DNA from: Asparagopsis taxiformis
Lineage: Eukaryota > Rhodophyta > Florideophyceae > Bonnemaisoniales > Bonnemaisoniaceae
Direction of reading: 5' to 3'
Assembly (NCBI GenBank): GCA_030407315.1
Contig: JALQPE010003304.1
Span: 1 to 30,726, forward strand
DNA length: 30,726 bases
Made by a program: the position numbers and the translations under genes. The notes under the pieces are model-generated. The model did not search any database, had not been told where the DNA came from, and was given only the letters and a program-made list of their open reading frames with translations. Shown in pieces: positions 17,658 through 25,818 of this stretch. Numbering within the stretch: position 1 is the first letter of the stretch; each line of letters opens with the position of its first letter.

Positions 17658-19318
17658 CAATTACATTCACTGTTCCGGAAGGAGTGGAAGTCGATGAAGA
17701 CGGTTACATCGTTCGTGACTCTCCTTCGGAACACGACCTCCTGTTCGACGACCGTATGCCATCTCTTCCTGACGATTTCGAAGTCAAAGACCGAGCCGAA
17801 GGGCATCATCTGGCGCAGCGTCCCGCGGACGTCATCGCATCGGTGAGGGTTGGCTGTCTGCCCCCGATTGAGCTCAGGTTGTTATTGGAGAGTGTGGAAA
17901 TCGATGAGGAGGGCAGAGAGGTGAGGTATTTGAAGCAAGTGGCGATGGACCCTGTGTTTGAGGGGCTGCATATTCCGGAACAACATCGGGCTCGTCATCT
18001 TGTTTTGGAGATCGACACCATCTATCCGATGTTTTTCGCAGCGTGGAAGATGGCTGCCAAGGCGATGTGTGAGCCTACATCGACGTTTCTACCCTCGAGG
18101 CTGGACTTCGCCCAGGTTGCGCGAATGTCTACAAGCTGGAAGGATTCGTATGAGGCCGGCACTGGTATGGCGTACTTCCACAATTGCCGAACGGAAATCA
18201 ACGAGCGAGGGTATACAGTGATGCACAATTTCGCGGATGTAAGCTACCTCGATGCGTCGGACAAGTTCCCATTTGACTTGGGTCTCATGGAAGAAATTCC
18301 TAACCAGGAATTGTTTCGGTACTTCTTGGGAACATGGAGGGGGGGCAGGTGCACAAGGACCCTGGGAACCGGCAGCTGTGGAGTCCCATTGTCAATACAG
18401 GGATGATGATACAGATGAGAAGAACCGGAATGAGGGGAGGGCTCGCTTCACGTCTACGCGCCACTGCCTGGTTGACTATGCCGAGAACGATGAGACGCAT
18501 ATCGACCGGTTCAAGTTTGTGACGCGGCGAGCCCTGCTGGATGTGTGGTTGGGAATCCTTGTCCGGCTGATAGGGCTGGAGGAGTGCGGTTTACCGGGAG
18601 AAAAAACTTGTCATGCCGGCATCTGGGGGACGGTTTTTGATAACGGGAAAGGGGTGTCCTCGGCAGGTCCCACACAATGATTTCCCTGTTCCTCCTCGCG
18701 ACCGCAAAGATCAACTTCCGGGTTACTTTGTTATTGCCAACGGAGATGACCCATTCCCTATCTGGGTGTGTCCAGGGTCCCACAAGTACGTCTTTTCCAA
18801 AGCGCTGGAATTAGATATGTACGCCAAGACGATGAAGCTGAAGAAGGTAATCGTTCCGCCACGTTCAGTCTTCATCGGTCACGGCCATGTACAACATGCC
18901 GGGGCAGGGCATGTCGACAGAGTTGTGTCACACACGACAACGAGGTATCACGCGTATTTCAGGAATGCGTCGTATCCGATTCCCGACAATTTTTCGTTTG
19001 GTTTTCATCAGGCGGTTGGGATTCGAAGAAGAAGTAATCCCCAATGCTCCGCGCCGGTCTGCCAGGCAAAGTCAACCGGCACCTGTCAATGTTCGCCACA
19101 AGACAGTTGTTCCCATCCCGGTCAAGAAAGATCGTAGGCCGAAGACAGGGCAGCTCGGAATGATGCGGATGAAGACGACAGAACGCAAGCCAGAACGCAA
19201 GCCTATAGCCCACACAATTAGTGGGGTCCCGTTGATGCCTATTCTGCCGGGAGATCCTGAATATCAAATTCAGTATTATAGTGAGGACGAAGAGGAAGAA
19301 CAGTTTTCCGACGGCTAG
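17654..19318 (+). pseudogene. 2-oxoglutarate/Fe(II) dioxygenase, phytanoyl-dioxygenase (PhyH) type, frameshifted
   Basis: The first frame (17654-18345) has an acidic start (VPEGVEVDEDGYIVRD) and later INERGYTVMHNFADVSYLD, the usual opening of PhyH-like folds. Two short frames follow (QLWSPIVNTG, then FKFVTRRALLDVWLGILVRL), with breaks at a G7 run near 18340 and near 18405. From about 18600 the core frame has RQVPHNDFP with the iron-binding His (18673) and Asp (18679), VCPGSHKYVFS, GHGHVQHAGAG with the likely distal His (18895), and TTTRYHAYF with the Arg (18943) expected to bind 2OG. All four key residues are present. A last frame ends in a basic then acidic tail at 19318. There is no ATG: the acidic linker of the ParB-like gene runs straight into this frame, so the two may have been one protein. 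Its substrate is unknown. Oxidation of a modified DNA base is suggested only by context. Confidence 0.7.
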
Positions 19319-19598
19319 ATAGCTTAACAACAACTACTTTAGGAAACAATTATCGAGAATATAATCATCTCCTTTGTCACTTTCAATCTATGAACCTAGT
19401 ATAATGTACTTCCGTTGATTGCTTTCAAACTAGATTGTCCATTCCCTCGTGGGCTGGAGCATGATTTCCAGGACGATTCCCTCACATCTCTAGACTCGAT
19501 GGTCTATGCTAGAAATAGCAGAACAATTGGGTTTGTACGTGCTTCATCGCCTACTTCCTTCTGGTAATGGGTGGACGTGCACGATACACGATCAACCT
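19319..19598. other. Downstream spacer, no feature seen
   Basis: AT-rich after the dioxygenase stop, then ordinary sequence up to the right composite repeat. I see no gene or clear poly(A) signal. Confidence 0.3.
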
Positions 19599-20060
19599 GA
19601 AATGGACGTCCGGTGGATGTCCAGCTCGATTGCACGGCTGGCCAGCCCAGAAATTCTACAATTTCAGGCACAAAAAAATATTGCAAAAAACATCGATTTG
19701 GGCGGTCGATTGTGCCGTACGGCACACCCCCATCTCAAAAACATGTTCACATGTGCATGTTTTTGAGAATAGCCCAAATTTTAATTCAAATCATGGTGTC
19801 TAATTTGGCCACAACGGCCCCAGGCACCGGAGCCGCCGCCCCCGCGGGGTTGTCACTGGCTTCTGTAAGCACTAACTGTAAGGCTAAATGGCGCTTAACA
19901 ATGGGTCGATTTCCAGGCTCAAACACGGCAGGGACAGGTCTTGGTCCTTGTTTCATCATGGTCCCGCCCCACTCTCTCACGACCAACCTGAAATGGAAGT
20001 CCGGTGGTTGTCCAGCTCGATTGCATGCTGGCCAGCCCAGAAATTCTAAAATTTCCGAAA
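19599..20060 (+). repeat. Composite repeat (core - spacer - truncated core), right copy
   Basis: The core at 19599-19792 includes GTGCCGTACGGCAC (19712-19725) and the CTCAAAAACATG hairpin (19734-19767). The spacer at 19793-19988 matches 14004-14193. A second core breaks off at about 20060. It is in direct orientation to 13831-14390. Confidence 0.75.
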
Positions 20061-20406
20061 AATCAATTTGGTGGCCCAGCATCTCCTGTTCCGAAAATTC
20101 CCGCACTCACTTCTGATATACGTCTAGATGAGTTTCGCACTTGTACGCATCAGGGAAGGAGTCACGGAAGGTTGAGACTACGCTACTTGTGTACTGCGTC
20201 GTCTGAAATAGCGAGTAGTGTTTGTTGTATAGTTGTGGAGTATGCGTCTAGTGGTTTAAAGCTTGCAGAACGGGATAGGGATGTGGGTGGCCCTATTTTA
20301 TGAATACATGAGTACCAATATTCAGGGTTGACAAAGCGGAAAGGCATAGGCTCATACATGTTTGAGATTGCATAGTGGAGAAAATATTTACATCGAAATT
20401 TACATG
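20061..20406. other. Spacer, no gene seen
   Basis: Short ORFs only. No repeats shared with the rest of the window. Confidence 0.3.
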
Positions 20407-21003
20407 GAGCAGATGGAGGTTTTAAGGATGAGGTATGAGAGGAAGAAAATTCTTCTGTGGTATGAGGATGTGTTCTGTGGAGGGATGCAATCTTGGATGG
20501 TACAGGGGGGTGGAAATGTACGGAGTGCGGGTTTAAATTGGAGTGTGATTCGGAGAGGAGTGCCGACAAGCATATTATGGGGATTGGGGAGACGCTGCGG
20601 GGTGTTGGGGTAGTGAGGGCAGAGGAGGTGTTTAGGTGGGACCGTAGGAGGGTGCGGTTGAAGGCGCCGAGAGGATGGGTTTTTTGGAAAGTGAGGAGAA
20701 AGAGGGGGAAGGGGGTGGCGTCTGTTCTGGCTGTGGTGAGTGGGGATGTGATGGAGAAGAAGGGGGTTATTGTATTTGGGGAGGGAGGGGAGTGGGAGGA
20801 AGGGTGTGAAGTGGGGGGTTGATATGTGTTTCAGAGCGGGGAGGTTTCTGGGGAGACGGCGGGGAAGCGGGAGCGTGGGCCGGTGGTGGTGGTGTATACG
20901 GTATCGAAGATGCGGATGGCGTGGGGGCATGGAGCAGCTGAGGGAGGGAGGGGTGGAGCAGGTCGGGTAGGGGATGGGGAGTTAGAGGTTTTGGAAGAGT
21001 AAG
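20407..21003 (+). pseudogene. Possible zinc-binding protein ORF, low confidence
   Basis: A plus frame (to 20822) reads WKCTECGFKLECDSERSADK then HIMGIGETLRG, with a CxxC, a further Cys and a His that could form a zinc site. It continues FRWDRRRVRLKAPRGWVFWK and stops at 20822. After a frame change the reading continues VSGETAGKRERGPVVVVYTV to a stop at 21003. The plus strand is strongly G-rich here, so long open frames arise easily. The basic/Trp-rich stretch looks more protein-like than chance. I know no family. It lies near the right KDZ terminus. Confidence 0.3.
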
Positions 21004-21379
21004 CTGCAGGGGAAGTTTGTGTAGAGGGCGAAGGAGAGGGGTTGAAGGTAGAGGAGAGAGGGTATTGAAGAACAATACGTTTCAAAGGTGATGGGGGAGA
21101 GCATGGTCGAGGAGATAGGGGGTGTTTTGCCCTATTCTGAGGTAGTATGAGGACTGGTTATACGAAATCTGTACGGTAGAGCAGAAAAGTAGGTATGGAA
21201 TGGAGGTGTGCACCGTGGAAGCGGGGATAGGTAGCTGAAAATGCGTGCTAGAGTGGTATTGGGGGTGTTTGAGGTACAGTACGGGGGAGGTGAGCACCAA
21301 CGGAAGGGGGTGTGAGCGAGAGGATGAAAAAGTTAAAGACAAAATTGGAGTCGACCGACAAGGAAAAATAGAGTGGTCG
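21004..21379. other. G-rich spacer, no gene seen
   Basis: Strong G-over-C bias on the plus strand continues to about 21100, then ordinary sequence. Minus-strand ORFs here are Pro/Leu/Ser-rich low-complexity products of the bias. Confidence 0.35.
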
Positions 21380-21652
21380 CCGTGATGGATGCGGACATCC
21401 ATGTCGAGCACGGCGGCAGAAATTTCTGGGGTCGAAATTTTTGAATTTCTGAACCGGCGCCCGTCCTAGGTGGACATAGACATGGCGGAAGTCCATCCCG
21501 AGGGGGACATCCGTGGGTACTAGAAACAATGAATGTCGCCCTAGTAATACTAGACGTACTAGACCGCATGGACGTCCGGTTCTAGGCGGACATCCAAAAA
21601 TACTGGAGAACATGGACGTCCGCCTAGTAATACTAGGTGTACTAGAGGTTGT
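21380..21652. repeat. Subterminal repeats of the right KDZ terminus
   Basis: GGACATCC or GGACGTCC recurs every 30-50 bases (near 21396, 21510, 21572, 21588, 21615), separated by CTAGTAATACTAG-like motifs. This parallels the left termini in composition but not in exact sequence. It is probably a transposase binding region. Confidence 0.6.
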
Positions 21653-21685
21653 GGACGTCCGCGTCCATTTCCGAGAACACAGACG
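21653..21685 (-). repeat. Right terminal inverted repeat of a KDZ-type element
   Basis: The reverse complement starts CGTCTGTGTTCTCGGAAATG and ends GGACGTCC. It matches 5270-5302 at 30 of 33 positions. Outside it (21686) a gypsy gag reading frame begins, so this is an insertion boundary. Confidence 0.7.
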
Positions 21686-21797
21686 CTACCCGAATGAGAG
21701 AAATGTACCTTCCAACAGAGTGTAGCCACGTCCGAACAGTAAACGAATCACGCGTTCCATCGAATGTCGGGGGCTTATTGGGCTTCAATAACGACAT
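21686..21797 (-). pseudogene. Ty3/gypsy gag, N-terminal fragment cut by the KDZ terminus
   Basis: The minus-strand ATG at 21797 gives MSLLKPNKPPTFDGTRDSF and then TWLHSVGRYISLIRV. This resembles the start of gypsy-type Gag proteins (PPTFDG...F..W). After 37 codons the frame enters the KDZ terminal repeat at 21685 and loses sense. The rest of gag is not found on the other side of the candidate element (left of 5270). Confidence 0.65.
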
Positions 21798-22232
21798 AAT
21801 GACAGTGTTCTTCCCAAACTTAAAACCTAAAAAAAACTTCTTCTTCAACAATAAATTTCCAGTTTCCAATTTTTGAAGGATTCGTCCTTTGACGACGAGT
21901 CCTCTACCCGTGGAGAGAGGAATTTCAGCACTCTGATCACACCCACCTCAGGGAATGTGGTTCAACGATCCGTTCGGGATATCCCCACCAGTTTACGATG
22001 TAAACCCTTCGGTGTCCTTACCCTATAAGAAAGTTTCTCGAGTCGACCGTACCCAACTTTCCTCAAGTTTTCCTATCTCCTCTCCACCCCTCTTAGTCCA
22101 AGTCCTTACCCCTATCAAGCCTGCGTTACCCGTATCCGTGACCCTGTCGGTCCACCTAGCTAACAGCCAACAAGTGGAATAGGATGTATAGGGAATACAA
22201 TTGGCGACAGCACAGGACTGGTCAGAGGATAG

Positions 22233-22495
22233 TCTTGAGAATCAAGAATCCCTCCAGGAAGGAAGACTTCCGATGTAGGTTCTGTAAGTGGGATGTCTGG
22301 CTCTCCAGCCCTCAGACACCACCTGGCCCTCCTGCCCTCAGGCACAACCCGGCTCTCCTGCCCTCGGGTTGACCACTTACAGTCCCTCCTGTAGGTCCTT
22401 AGTTACCTGGCCTTCCTGCCCTCAGGTAACTTACCCTTGCTCAAGGGGTAGCAGACACTACAGTTCTTACACCTGGCACTCCTGCCCTCAGGTGT
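22233..22495 (-). repeat. Array of short hairpins with one shared loop and differing, self-complementary stems
   Basis: Five hairpins share a 13-base loop (plus strand GCYCTCCTGCCCT, with variants). Their stems are TGTCTG/CAGACA (22294-22318), CCTG/CAGG (22322-22342), CAACCCG/CGGGTTG (22345-22371), AGTTACCTG/CAGGTAACT (22401-22431) and ACACCTG/CAGGTGT (22469-22495). In between are ACTTACAG/CTGTAGGT (22375-22396) and CCCTTG/CAAGGG (22434-22447), and before them TCTTGA/TCAAGA near 22233-22247. The array lies downstream of the TATA box in the gypsy transcript (minus strand). Pairing is kept while stem sequence changes, which points to a structured RNA. Confidence 0.75.
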
Positions 22496-22687
22496 TCAGT
22501 AATTCCCAACGATGGCTTTCAGCCAAGAGCTTGCAGTCGGCCGGCGTTTGCCGAACTGCTCACTCAGTGCGCCCGTAGAAAGCGATGCTACCAGTGAAAC
22601 GAATGTGTATACGGGATAGCTGAGTGGTAGTTGTTTTCGTTGAATGATCGATGATGCCTCCGATCTCCCAAGACCGGAGTTGACCAT

Positions 22688-22700
22688 GCCTTTTTATACC
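22688..22700 (-). promoter_or_regulatory. TATA box of the gypsy LTR
   Basis: On the minus strand this reads GGTATAAAAAGGC, a strong TATA element inside the LTR, oriented to transcribe gag. A start about 30 bases downstream would put the hairpin array in the 5' part of the RNA. Confidence 0.6.
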
Positions 22701-22953
22701 ACCATAGAATTGTAGTTCGATGTCGAACTAATTCTAGAAAATACTAATCAAATAAAATTATGTCATCAAAATAAATCTAACATAATGCCATCATGACATC
22801 ACTCGATGACATAGCCAACTAGATACTTCTAGGCGTAACAGCAAGTTACTTTCCAGCAGCCTATAGTATATGAGTAAACTTAGTGTAACTTGTAGTGTCT
22901 AGAATACACTAGTTTATGCTGGCCATTACTGGCATCAGCTTCAGTTCGTTACA

Positions 22954-22968
22954 ATATTCCCCCCTCAC
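22954..22968 (-). promoter_or_regulatory. Polypurine tract next to the gypsy LTR
   Basis: The minus strand GTGAGGGGGGAATAT directly precedes the LTR start TGTAAC. This is the expected primer site for plus-strand DNA synthesis. Confidence 0.65.
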
Positions 22969-22993
22969 ACAGTTGATTTCCTCATCAACTTAG

Positions 22994-23772
22994 TTATTCA
23001 TCATGATATTCCGGTAGAATATTCTTCTTCCGGATGTATTCTAACCATATTCCAGTCTTCGTGCCATCCCTGTCTATGAAATCCCTCGTAGGTTGCCATG
23101 AAGCATCATGCGTAGGACTACCTTTCATCAAGGTTAGGAACTGATATCCTCGTCCTCTTTTCCTATGATTCAAAATCGCTTCAACCTCGATTTCATCACC
23201 TTCAATAGCAGGGACAGGGGCCGGTATAGGAGATATTGGAGCAGCAATTTCACTCGGTTGTTCTATATGAGGAATTGAGTGGCTGACATTAACAACAGGA
23301 TGAATCTTGATATGATCGGGAAGATCCAACCTAACTGCACTTTGCCAATCAATTCCTTCACAACAAACGGTCCAAAACCTCTTGCTGTCAACTTCTCCTT
23401 TTCCTGAGACTGGGAGTATGCATCCCTGAACAAAGACCTGTTAATCCATAACTTGGATCCCACCCTATAGTCTGGATCCTTGAACTTTCTGGAGGCTGGA
23501 GGCATACGCACTCTGTGATGCTTTCGCAATGTTGTAAGAGTACTTAGCATCTTCAAGAGAAGCTGTAAGCCGTTTCTTGAATTCCTCAACACTTTGCACA
23601 GGTATCTCATTTCCAGACACAAAGTCCAAAGGAGACTTTGGAATCCATCCCAGGTCCAGCTCAAAAGGTGACATACCCAGATCTTCAGAAACAGCAGAAT
23701 TGTAGGAAAACTCTGCAGATGGTAGAAGTTCATCCCAATTGTTTTTGTTGTAGGAACAATAGCACCGAATAT
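22994..23772 (-). pseudogene. Ty3/gypsy pol, integrase C-terminal part with chromodomain, frameshifted
   Basis: Minus-strand frames in order. NNWDELLPSAEFSYNSAVSE with DLGMSPFELDLGW (about 23735-23620) is the end of the integrase core. GSKLWINRSLFRDAYSQSQE and KLTARGFGPFVVKELIG form the integrase C-terminal beta-barrel region. LDLPDHIKIHPVVNVSHSIP is the linker. EAILNHRKRGRGYQFLTLMK with PTHDASWQP and DFID form a chromodomain, and the stop is at 22994. Two frameshifts break it. The upstream end is cut at 23772 by the terminus of KDZ copy 2, inside the integrase (after a Cys-Tyr rich YCSYNK stretch). This is a chromovirus-type element. Chromodomains in this group steer integration to marked chromatin. 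Confidence 0.85.
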
Positions 23773-23805
23773 CGTCTGTGTTTTCGGAAGTGGACGCGGA
23801 CGTCC
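23773..23805 (+). repeat. Left terminal inverted repeat of KDZ copy 2
   Basis: It differs from 5270-5302 by one base (TTTT in place of TTTC). It directly abuts the broken integrase frame. Confidence 0.75.
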
Positions 23806-23890
23806 AGTCTCTCTAGTACGGGTCCTAGTCGGCCCCGAGATTTACTAGAACAAATGAACGTCCGCGCCAAAAAAATAAATTTTTGGATGC

Positions 23891-24072
23891 GGACGTCCAC
23901 TTTCTCTAGTACATATGGCAGAATACTAGGGCCCGACATCCACTTTCTCTAGTACATATGGCGGAATACTAGGCCCCGACATCCACTTTCTCTAGTACAT
24001 ATGGCAGAATACTAGGCCCCGACATCCACTTTCTCTAGTACATATGGCGGAATACCAGGACCCGACATCCAG
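23891..24072 (+). repeat. 43-bp tandem repeat, four units, KDZ copy 2
   Basis: Units contain CATCCACTTTCTCTAGTACA and GGCRGAATACTAGG. Copy 1 has two units. Confidence 0.8.
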
Positions 24073-24195
24073 TATACAATATATCAGCGAAAAACGGGAG
24101 GGAACAAATTGCAGCGGATGGTAAATTCAGGGCCCATATCGGACCGTATTTTATTCTCTCATTTACGAAACTGCTCGTATACAATACGTCTCTCT

Positions 24196-24361
24196 AGAAT
24201 AGGGAATACATATCTGGTCAGAATAGGAAATAAATACCCGGTTAGAATAGGAAATACGTATCCATCCAGAATACGGAATATGTATCCAGTCAGAATACGG
24301 AATATGTATCCAGCCAGAATACGAAATACGTATCCAGCCAGAATACAAAATACCTGTCAGC
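24196..24361 (+). repeat. 24-bp minisatellite, about seven units, KDZ copy 2
   Basis: Same unit as 5612-5753 (AGAATACGGAATATGTATCC plus AGCC or AGTC), with one extra unit. Confidence 0.8.
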
Positions 24362-25136
24362 ATATCGTCGATCACCCATCTCCCTCACTATCGCGTTCTC
24401 CCTACCCTCCGAACGCCATGCACCACCATTCGCACATACTTCAAGAACCCTCACGACCTAGATTACAAAAATCCGCTCCTTCCCAATTCCATCCCCGCTT
24501 TCCTCGACACCACCCCAGCCCATTAAATCATCAAGACATCAAACACGAACATTGTCAGCAAAATCTTACACCACTTGAAACCCACTCTCACTTCTATCGT
24601 ATGCCCCAAAATATACACATGCCAGGAACACCTCACAGCTTCATTCCCCATCTTCCTAGATCCCTTCTTCACTCTCCTTGAGTCCTGCCGTTCCTGCTTC
24701 ACCACTCCTGCATCACATACAAAACATGAACCCCAACAGTCAGATTCAAAAGCAACGCTTACCACGACAGATATCCTAGAAACTCCCTTACTTACCTCTC
24801 ATCCATCCTACACACAATACAAACCATGATTGAAAAACCTTGCAGTGAATTATCAAAGTCAGCAGTCCATATCTTCGCAAAACACATCCTGGCGCTCAAT
24901 GAAACTTACCTTCCGTCATCAACATTCCTGCATCATCTACACAACATCGGAATCAACCACAACAGTCAGACTCAAAACCAACCTTCCCTCGCACCATACT
25001 TTCAAAACTTCACGTACCTCTCTTCCATCCTCCGCTCAATACACACCATGAGTCAACAGGCTTCAAATGAAAATATCACATCAACGGAAATAGCCAGACT
25101 CAAAACCCACGCTTCCCTCAATGGATACCCTAGAGG
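24362..25136. other. Leader of KDZ copy 2, no gene seen
   Basis: It matches 5754-6278 and then 7063-7920 of copy 1, without the solo LTR and with a single leader repeat block. It is C/A-rich with no conserved reading frame. Confidence 0.55.
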
Positions 25137-25210
25137 GTAGAGGATGGAACGAAGGTACGTGCGCGAATCTTGATCAAGATTCGCGCACGTAACTTCATTC
25201 CATCCTCTAC
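25137..25210. repeat. 74-bp palindrome in the KDZ copy 2 leader
   Basis: GTAGAGGATGGAA ... TTCCATCCTCTAC forms the outer arms. TACGTGCGCGAATCTT and its complement form the perfect 36-bp inner part around TTGATCAA (centre 25173/25174). A few mismatches separate the inner and outer arms. In RNA or cruciform DNA it would be a very stable hairpin. Confidence 0.85.
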
Positions 25211-25818
25211 ACTAAACAAGGCAAAGGCGGTCAAAGAATCTCAGTCGGTGATGAGGGCGGAGTGGAGCCTGCGGCGTCGACCGGACAGCTTTCAGCGTCC
25301 GCTAAAGTCTTGCTGTGCATACTCGAAATCATCGCCGGCAGTGAGATTGAGTATGGCCCAAGCCATGGTCTCTGAATCCCCGAACAATGAGATCCGGATC
25401 GAGAACAACGAATATAAACATATAATCATATATATGAGAATCCATTTGCTTTCCTTACATGATCCGTGGCATATCCGCTGTAAAGCACATTCAGATTCCA
25501 CGAAGTTCGGAAATAAAAAAGTTTATTATTACAAATGAATTAATTGAAAATTCATCTCCCAGGGCGGTCGTTCGTCCTTCCATGCACACGTTGCCAGCAC
25601 GCAATGTGATGTAACAGTTGGAAATGATTGAACTCTCGGTTAAATTCCACCGTTGGGATGTCAGCTGGAGTGAGCACAAAACTACTACCCACAAAACTAC
25701 GAACGAACACGTTACATTCCAAGTCTCGAAAGCACCACAAAAATAAAATTGGTCGCATCTGGACGGCACAGTCTCCCCTGTTCAGCTCGCAATCCTCCCT
25801 TTTGCGTCAAAACTCGAC
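25211..25818. other. Upstream region of the KDZ copy 2 transposase
   Basis: Nearly identical to 7972-8568, including the AT-rich segment near 25430 and 25510-25560. The short minus-strand ORF (ETMAWAILNLTAGDDFEYAQ) is kept but ends early at a stop (25292). Confidence 0.4.

Larger units (their letters stand above)
5270..21685 (+). mobile_element. Candidate 16.4-kb KDZ-type element bounded by 33-bp inverted repeats, with DNA-modification cargo
   Basis: 5270-5302 and the reverse complement of 21653-21685 match at 30 of 33 positions, both starting CGTCTGTGTT, so they form a terminal inverted repeat pair. Between them lie a KDZ transposase (truncated), a DNA methyltransferase, a ParB-like gene and a 2OG dioxygenase. 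The subterminal sequences differ between the two ends, but both are rich in GGACGTCC and CTAGTA motifs. There is no matching target duplication (TGGTAGAG on the left, CTACCCGA on the right). The two ends may therefore belong to different insertions, and the one-element reading is an inference. Confidence 0.4.
21950..22953 (-). mobile_element. Gypsy LTR (and leader), left boundary approximate
   Basis: On the minus strand the LTR starts TGTAACGAACTGAAG at 22953, directly after a purine tract that follows the pol stop. It contains a TATA box (22691-22698) and a hairpin array. A tRNA-primer-like segment GGTGTGATCAGAGTGC lies near 21945-21930, which suggests that the LTR ends near 21950 and that the gag leader follows. 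The exact end, which should be CA, is uncertain. No second LTR is in the window. Confidence 0.6.

Noticed and set aside
20400..20930. Long minus-strand Pro/His/Leu-rich ORF
   Set aside because: It is low-complexity and results from the G-rich plus strand. The plus frame looks slightly more protein-like.
5262..21693. Target site duplication for the candidate 16.4-kb element
   Set aside because: The 8 bp on the left (TGGTAGAG) and right (CTACCCGA) do not match. I could not use it as support.
22294..22495. CRISPR-like array
   Set aside because: The conserved part is the loop and the variable parts pair with each other. Spacing is irregular and the context is a eukaryotic LTR, so it is a hairpin array.
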